Source: JAPYWM01 sp964489015
Lineage (GTDB): Bacteria; Bacteroidota; Bacteroidia; SpSt-205
Direction of reading: 5' to 3'
DNA length: 64,000 nucleotides
NCBI GenBank assembly: GCA_964489015.1
Contig: CAZAXD010000001.1
Span: 1-64,000 of the forward strand
Made by a program: the position numbers and the translations under genes. The notes under the pieces are model-generated. The model made no database searches and was not told where the DNA came from. It saw only the letters and a list, made by a program, of their open reading frames with translations. Below, one piece after another: positions 60,829 to 64,000 of this stretch; the stretch's first letter is position 1; every line of letters starts with the position of its first letter.

Positions 60829-62001
60829 GTGGCTTTAGATGTCGCCGGAAACGCTTATCTGATCGGTTTTACCAACAGCGCTAGTGATATCGCTACGCCC
60901 ACAGCTTACCAGTCGACTTTAGCCGGCGGCACTGATGCTTTTCTGGCCAAATTTGATGCGAGTGGGACTCGGCTTTGGGGGAGCTACTACGGTGGAAATG
61001 ATTATGATGCGGCCCGTGTCTGCGCCGTTGATGCCCATGAAAACGTATACCTAGCCGGCGAAACGCGCAGTACAGGCGGGATTGTCAGCACCGGTGTTTA
61101 TCAGCCTATTCTTTTGGGAGATAGAGATGCCTTTTTAGTCAAGTTTGATGCTAGTGGCACCCGCCAGTGGGGGACTTACTTTGGCGGGACAGATTGGGAA
61201 GATGCTTACGGCTGCACCGTCGATGCAAGTGGCAATATCTACCTCGTAGGTTACACCTACAGTACAAATGCGCTAGCCACAGCGGGCGCCCATCAGAGCA
61301 CGCCGGGCGGAGATATGGACGGCTTTCTGGCAAAATTCAATAGCACTGGCGGTCGAGAGTGGGCAACCTATTACGGCGGGGAATGGGTAGAGCGTGAGAG
61401 CGCCTGTGCAGTCATGGCGAATGGCGATGTGGTGATCGCAGGCCTTAGCCGCAGCCAGTTGAATATTGCCACCTCAACCGGCTATCAACCGACTTTTGGT
61501 GGCGACACGGATGCTTTTTTAGTGCGCTTTGCGCCTAATGGTACCCGATTATGGGGGACTTATTATGGGGAAGGGAATTTTGATGGGGCTTATGGGTGTG
61601 CTATTACTGCGACAGGAGCCATTTACATAGCAGGAGTCAGCTTAGGGGCGACGGGTTTGGCCACGCCAGGCACGCACCAAAGCACCCATGCCGGTGATGC
61701 TGATGCTCTCCTTGTGCGATTTGAGGATGCTGGTACCTCCGTCCTCAGCCTGCACCCGGAGCCTCTACCGATCACCCTGTACCAAGCAGCTGATCGGCTT
61801 ATCGTCAAGGGAGACCTGACACGGGCTAGCCGAATTCGACTTGTAGACGGTCTGGGACGTGTCGTATGGGCAGTCCAAGTGAACGACCTGGAAGCGAGTT
61901 TTGTTTTGCCATCCGAGCTTAGCAGCGGGGTCTACACGGCCCAGGTTTTGAGCCGAGAAGGAAAGCTTCTCGCCCAGCGTCGCCTGGGGTGGTCAGACTA
62001 G
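60829..62001 (+). CDS. 5'-truncated SBBP beta-propeller repeat protein with T9SS type A domain
   Basis: The coding pattern actually begins at about 60787 (WATYYGGSGNEEGRNVALDV) in the same frame as the acylase stop at 60757, yet there is no start codon before GTG 60829, which lies inside the first repeat. About six SBBP repeats follow, each with a WGTYYGG-like strand and a DASGNIYLVGYT-like strand. The C-terminal about 80 residues (LHPEPLPITLYQAADRL, LSSGVYTAQVL) are a type A sorting domain. There is no signal peptide, so export is unlikely as drawn. It is a truncated or recombined copy, or a stop codon has split a longer gene. Confidence 0.7.
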   Translation: MALDVAGNAYLIGFTNSASDIATPTAYQSTLAGGTDAFLAKFDASGTRLWGSYYGGNDYDAARVCAVDAHENVYLAGETRSTGGIVSTGVYQPILLGDRDAFLVKFDASGTRQWGTYFGGTDWEDAYGCTVDASGNIYLVGYTYSTNALATAGAHQSTPGGDMDGFLAKFNSTGGREWATYYGGEWVERESACAVMANGDVVIAGLSRSQLNIATSTGYQPTFGGDTDAFLVRFAPNGTRLWGTYYGEGNFDGAYGCAITATGAIYIAGVSLGATGLATPGTHQSTHAGDADALLVRFEDAGTSVLSLHPEPLPITLYQAADRLIVKGDLTRASRIRLVDGLGRVVWAVQVNDLEASFVLPSELSSGVYTAQVLSREGKLLAQRRLGWSD

Positions 62002-62056
62002 TGAAAAGCGAAAGGGCAGGCTGAGCAAGCTCTAGCTTAGGAGGGGGGGGATTTAT

Positions 62057-62064
62057 TACCTTTG
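62057..62064 (+). promoter_or_regulatory. Promoter box TACCTTTG for the amidase
   Basis: Exact box, 4 nt before ATG 62069. Confidence 0.63.
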
Positions 62065-62068
62065 TGGT

Positions 62069-62902
62069 ATGGCTGCCTGGTTTAGGGGGTATTTCGGGTG
62101 GAATAGAGGGTGGTGTACAGGCGCTCAGGGAATTCGCTCTCGTCGTGGCTGGTCATTCAGCGGGCTGTGGTTGGTGGGGGTCGTGTGGCTACTATCGGTT
62201 CGGCTGCTACAACCTAAGCTCGTGGTCGTCGATGCGGGTCATGGCGGGCAAGACCCGGGCGCTTCTGGCAAAGTCGCTAAGGAGAAGGATATTACCTTAG
62301 CCGTGGCCAAACGCTTGGCGGCACGCCTGGAAAAAGATCCGCTCTTCCGTCCTGTACTCACCCGAGCGGAGGATGTTTTTGTAGAATTGGCCCAGCGGGC
62401 CGATAGGGCCAATAAACTTCGGGCTCATCTTTTTGTCAGCATCCACTGCAACGCTAATCCCAAAAAAGACGTGCACGGTTCCGAAACTTATGCGCTTGGC
62501 CCGCACAAAACGGATGAGAACCTCTCCGTCGTGATGCGCGAAAATAGCGCTATCCTCCTCGAGGAAGACCATGAGGTGCGTTACGAGGGCTTTGAGCCCA
62601 ACTCCCCAGAGGCATACATTATCTTTTCGCTCCTGCAGCATGCTTATCTCAAACAGAGCTTAGCGCTGGCTCGTAAGATCGAGGATAAGATGGTGGAGCG
62701 TACGAAGCGTACTTCGCGGGGTGTGCGCCAGGCGGGTTTTCTAGTGCTCTGGCGCACAAGTATGCCGGCTGTTTTGTGCGAGATCGGCTTTATCACCAAT
62801 CCCCAAGAGGAGAAGTACCTCGCGTCTGCGGAGGGCCAGGAAGCCATTGCGGAGGCAATCCACCAAGCCCTTCGTACTTACGTCGCTTCTGGACAGCTCT
62901 AA
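62069..62902 (+). CDS. N-acetylmuramoyl-L-alanine amidase (Amidase_3)
   Basis: 277 residues. A membrane helix (about 30-48, GLWLVGVVWLLSVRLL) anchors a catalytic domain in the periplasm. Zinc ligands and catalytic Glu: His in VDAGHGGQDPG, Glu in KEKDITLAVAKR, His in SIHCNANPK, and Glu in LCEIGFITNPQE. It cuts the amide between MurNAc and the stem peptide, as AmiA/B/C do during division. A strong box precedes the start by 4 nt. Confidence 0.92.
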   Translation: MAAWFRGYFGWNRGWCTGAQGIRSRRGWSFSGLWLVGVVWLLSVRLLQPKLVVVDAGHGGQDPGASGKVAKEKDITLAVAKRLAARLEKDPLFRPVLTRAEDVFVELAQRADRANKLRAHLFVSIHCNANPKKDVHGSETYALGPHKTDENLSVVMRENSAILLEEDHEVRYEGFEPNSPEAYIIFSLLQHAYLKQSLALARKIEDKMVERTKRTSRGVRQAGFLVLWRTSMPAVLCEIGFITNPQEEKYLASAEGQEAIAEAIHQALRTYVASGQL

Positions 62903-62908
62903 CCTTGC

Positions 62909-62916
62909 TAACTTTG
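62909..62916 (+). promoter_or_regulatory. Promoter box TAACTTTG for exbB-exbD
   Basis: TAnnTTTG match, 4 nt before ATG 62921. Confidence 0.62.
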
Positions 62917-62920
62917 ACCG

Positions 62921-63601
62921 ATGTTTTGGCATTTACAAGTGCCGGCGGGTGAAATGCAGGTAGTCAGCCCGCAGAAAGTCGAGCTTACGTTACTAGATTT
63001 TATACAGCTGGGGGGATGGGCCATGATCCTGCTCGTGCTACTAGCGGGGATAGGTTTGTACATTTTCTTGGAGCGCTTTTTGCTCCTCATTAAGTATGAC
63101 AAAGACCCTACTCACTTTGTAGAGCAGGTCAAAAACGCGATTCGGAGTGGAGACGTTCGGCGCGCGGAAGCCCTTTGCATGGCGACGTCTACGCCTTTTG
63201 CTCGCATGATCGGAAAAGGTATCAGTCGGCTGGGATCGCCTCTGCCAGACATCGCCGCAGCTATCCAAAACCAAGGAAACTTAGAACTGCTCCAGCTTGA
63301 GAAAAACATTTCCTACTTAGCCACGATAGTGGCTCTCTCGCCGATGGTCGGCTTTCTGGGTACGGTAACGGGACTAATTCAGGCCTTTATGAAAATCTCT
63401 CATTTGCAGGGCAATGTCAATCCGTCTGCTCTAGCTGGTGGGATTTATGAAGCGATGATTACGACAGCGGCGGGGCTCATCGTCGCCATTCCGATTCATT
63501 TTGCCTATAACGTGCTAGTCAATCGCATACAGAGCTTCATCCTGCGGATGGAAGCTGTGAGCATGGCCTTTATTGATGTTCTACAAGAGCCCGTGCGCTA
63601 G
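62921..63601 (+). CDS. exbB: MotA/TolQ/ExbB proton channel protein
   Basis: 226 residues. Three membrane segments (about 28-50, 125-150 and 170-195) with the family core ATIVALSPMVGFLGTVTG and IYEAMITTAAGLIVAIP. With ExbD it forms a proton-driven motor energising TonB or Tol systems. ExbD follows 2 nt after the stop. Confidence 0.93.
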   Translation: MFWHLQVPAGEMQVVSPQKVELTLLDFIQLGGWAMILLVLLAGIGLYIFLERFLLLIKYDKDPTHFVEQVKNAIRSGDVRRAEALCMATSTPFARMIGKGISRLGSPLPDIAAAIQNQGNLELLQLEKNISYLATIVALSPMVGFLGTVTGLIQAFMKISHLQGNVNPSALAGGIYEAMITTAAGLIVAIPIHFAYNVLVNRIQSFILRMEAVSMAFIDVLQEPVR

Positions 63602-63603
63602 GT

Positions 63604-64000
63604 ATGTTTCGCCGTCGTTTGCAGCCCTTGTCTGAATACTCCATGGCCAGTATGGCGGATATTGTGTTTCTGCTGCTGATTTATTTCTTACTGACCTCTT
63701 CTTTTGTGAGTCAAGCGGGCATCGAGGTGCAACTACCTCAAAGCACGTCCCAGCAGCCTACCAAAGGTGGCCATAGCATTACGATCACGGCACAGGGGGA
63801 ATGGTATTGGAATGAGAAGCGGATCGCCAAGGCAGAGCTTGGGGCTTATGTGAGGGCGGCACTGGCTCAGGCTGGTCCCTCTGCAGAAGCCCGTACGATT
63901 ACGTTACGCACCGACCAGCGTGTCACGATGGAGGAAGTCGCATATGCTTTATCGCTCATCGCGGAAAATCGTGGAAGTGTCGTGATCGCTACCCGACGGC
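63604..64000 (+). CDS. exbD: ExbD/TolR biopolymer transport protein (3' partial)
   Basis: 132 residues visible before the right edge. It begins MFRRRLQPLSEYSMASMADI with the single N-terminal helix and the family's proton-handling Asp (ASMADIVFLLLIYFLLTS), then the periplasmic part IEVQLPQSTSQQPTKGG. It follows exbB by 2 nt and runs off the window. Confidence 0.93.
   Translation, partial: MFRRRLQPLSEYSMASMADIVFLLLIYFLLTSSFVSQAGIEVQLPQSTSQQPTKGGHSITITAQGEWYWNEKRIAKAELGAYVRAALAQAGPSAEARTITLRTDQRVTMEEVAYALSLIAENRGSVVIATRR

Noticed and set aside
1..64000. CRISPR arrays and complete insertion sequences
   Set aside because: No regularly spaced short repeats and no transposase-like protein were found on either strand.

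Overview
The window is a gene-dense stretch (GC a little above 50 percent) of a chromosome from a member of the Bacteroidota. Several independent marks point there: type IX secretion (T9SS) C-terminal sorting domains on several exported proteins, the gliding/T9SS lipoprotein genes gldB and gldH, Bacteroidota-restricted families (DUF4270, DUF1599, DUF3276, short RpoD), the menaquinone-type UbiA enzyme, and a recurrent promoter box TAnnTTTG. It is probably a draft assembly: a 100-N gap lies at 42071-42170 and a 10-N gap at 57989-57998. Species cannot be named from the sequence.

Layout. 1-5257: a partial giant PKD adhesin, a T9SS-exported alpha/beta hydrolase, and ahcY. 5326-13205: holB, then a long minus-strand transcript reading tRNA-Tyr, tRNA-Gly, a UbiA prenyltransferase, an acyl-CoA thioesterase, dapD, an outer-membrane protein, an M32 carboxypeptidase, an ABC exporter and a GT2 transferase. 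13256-20397: two secreted proteins (one glycine-rich), a fused E1 dehydrogenase, a half-length starch-synthase-like protein next to a DUF4270 lipoprotein, and another lipoprotein. 20364-24429: the fatty-acid/ribosome cluster yceD, rpmF, plsX, fabH, interrupted by a 1.1-kb AT-rich island. 24443-29005: a TonB-like two-domain protein, rpoD, proC, gcvH and a T9SS cargo protein. 29075-33884: a CcmF-like heme lyase, Xaa-Pro aminopeptidase, gldH. 33877-38683: a minus-strand operon with a nucleotide-sugar dehydrogenase, a sugar aminotransferase, a Na+/solute symporter and a methylacyl-CoA racemase. 38726-44112: fused isobutyryl-CoA mutase, fatty-acid 2-hydroxylase, a DUF1599 protein and a membrane protein, with evidence of a tandem duplication at the gap. 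44060-52536: XerD-like recombinase, aroQ, a Wzz-like protein, and an operon of an OmpA/FG-GAP protein, GT2, a VWA-like membrane protein and gldB. 52536-58590: DUF3276 and a six-gene operon (small protein, metF, DUF1684, engB, pyk, LytS-type kinase). 58600-64000: an Ntn acylase, a 5'-truncated SBBP-repeat protein, a cell-wall amidase, exbB and exbD (cut by the window edge).

The most striking global signal is regulatory. About 28 TAnnTTTG-type boxes sit directly in front of genes on both strands, most often with exactly 4 nt between the box and the start codon, which would put the start codon at the transcription start. This suggests that leaderless mRNAs are the rule here, and the box position settles several starts that would otherwise be ambiguous (GTG at 31866, 43023, 58578 and 58612). 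Genes within operons overlap heavily, with ATGA junctions and some same-strand overlaps of 50-95 nt.
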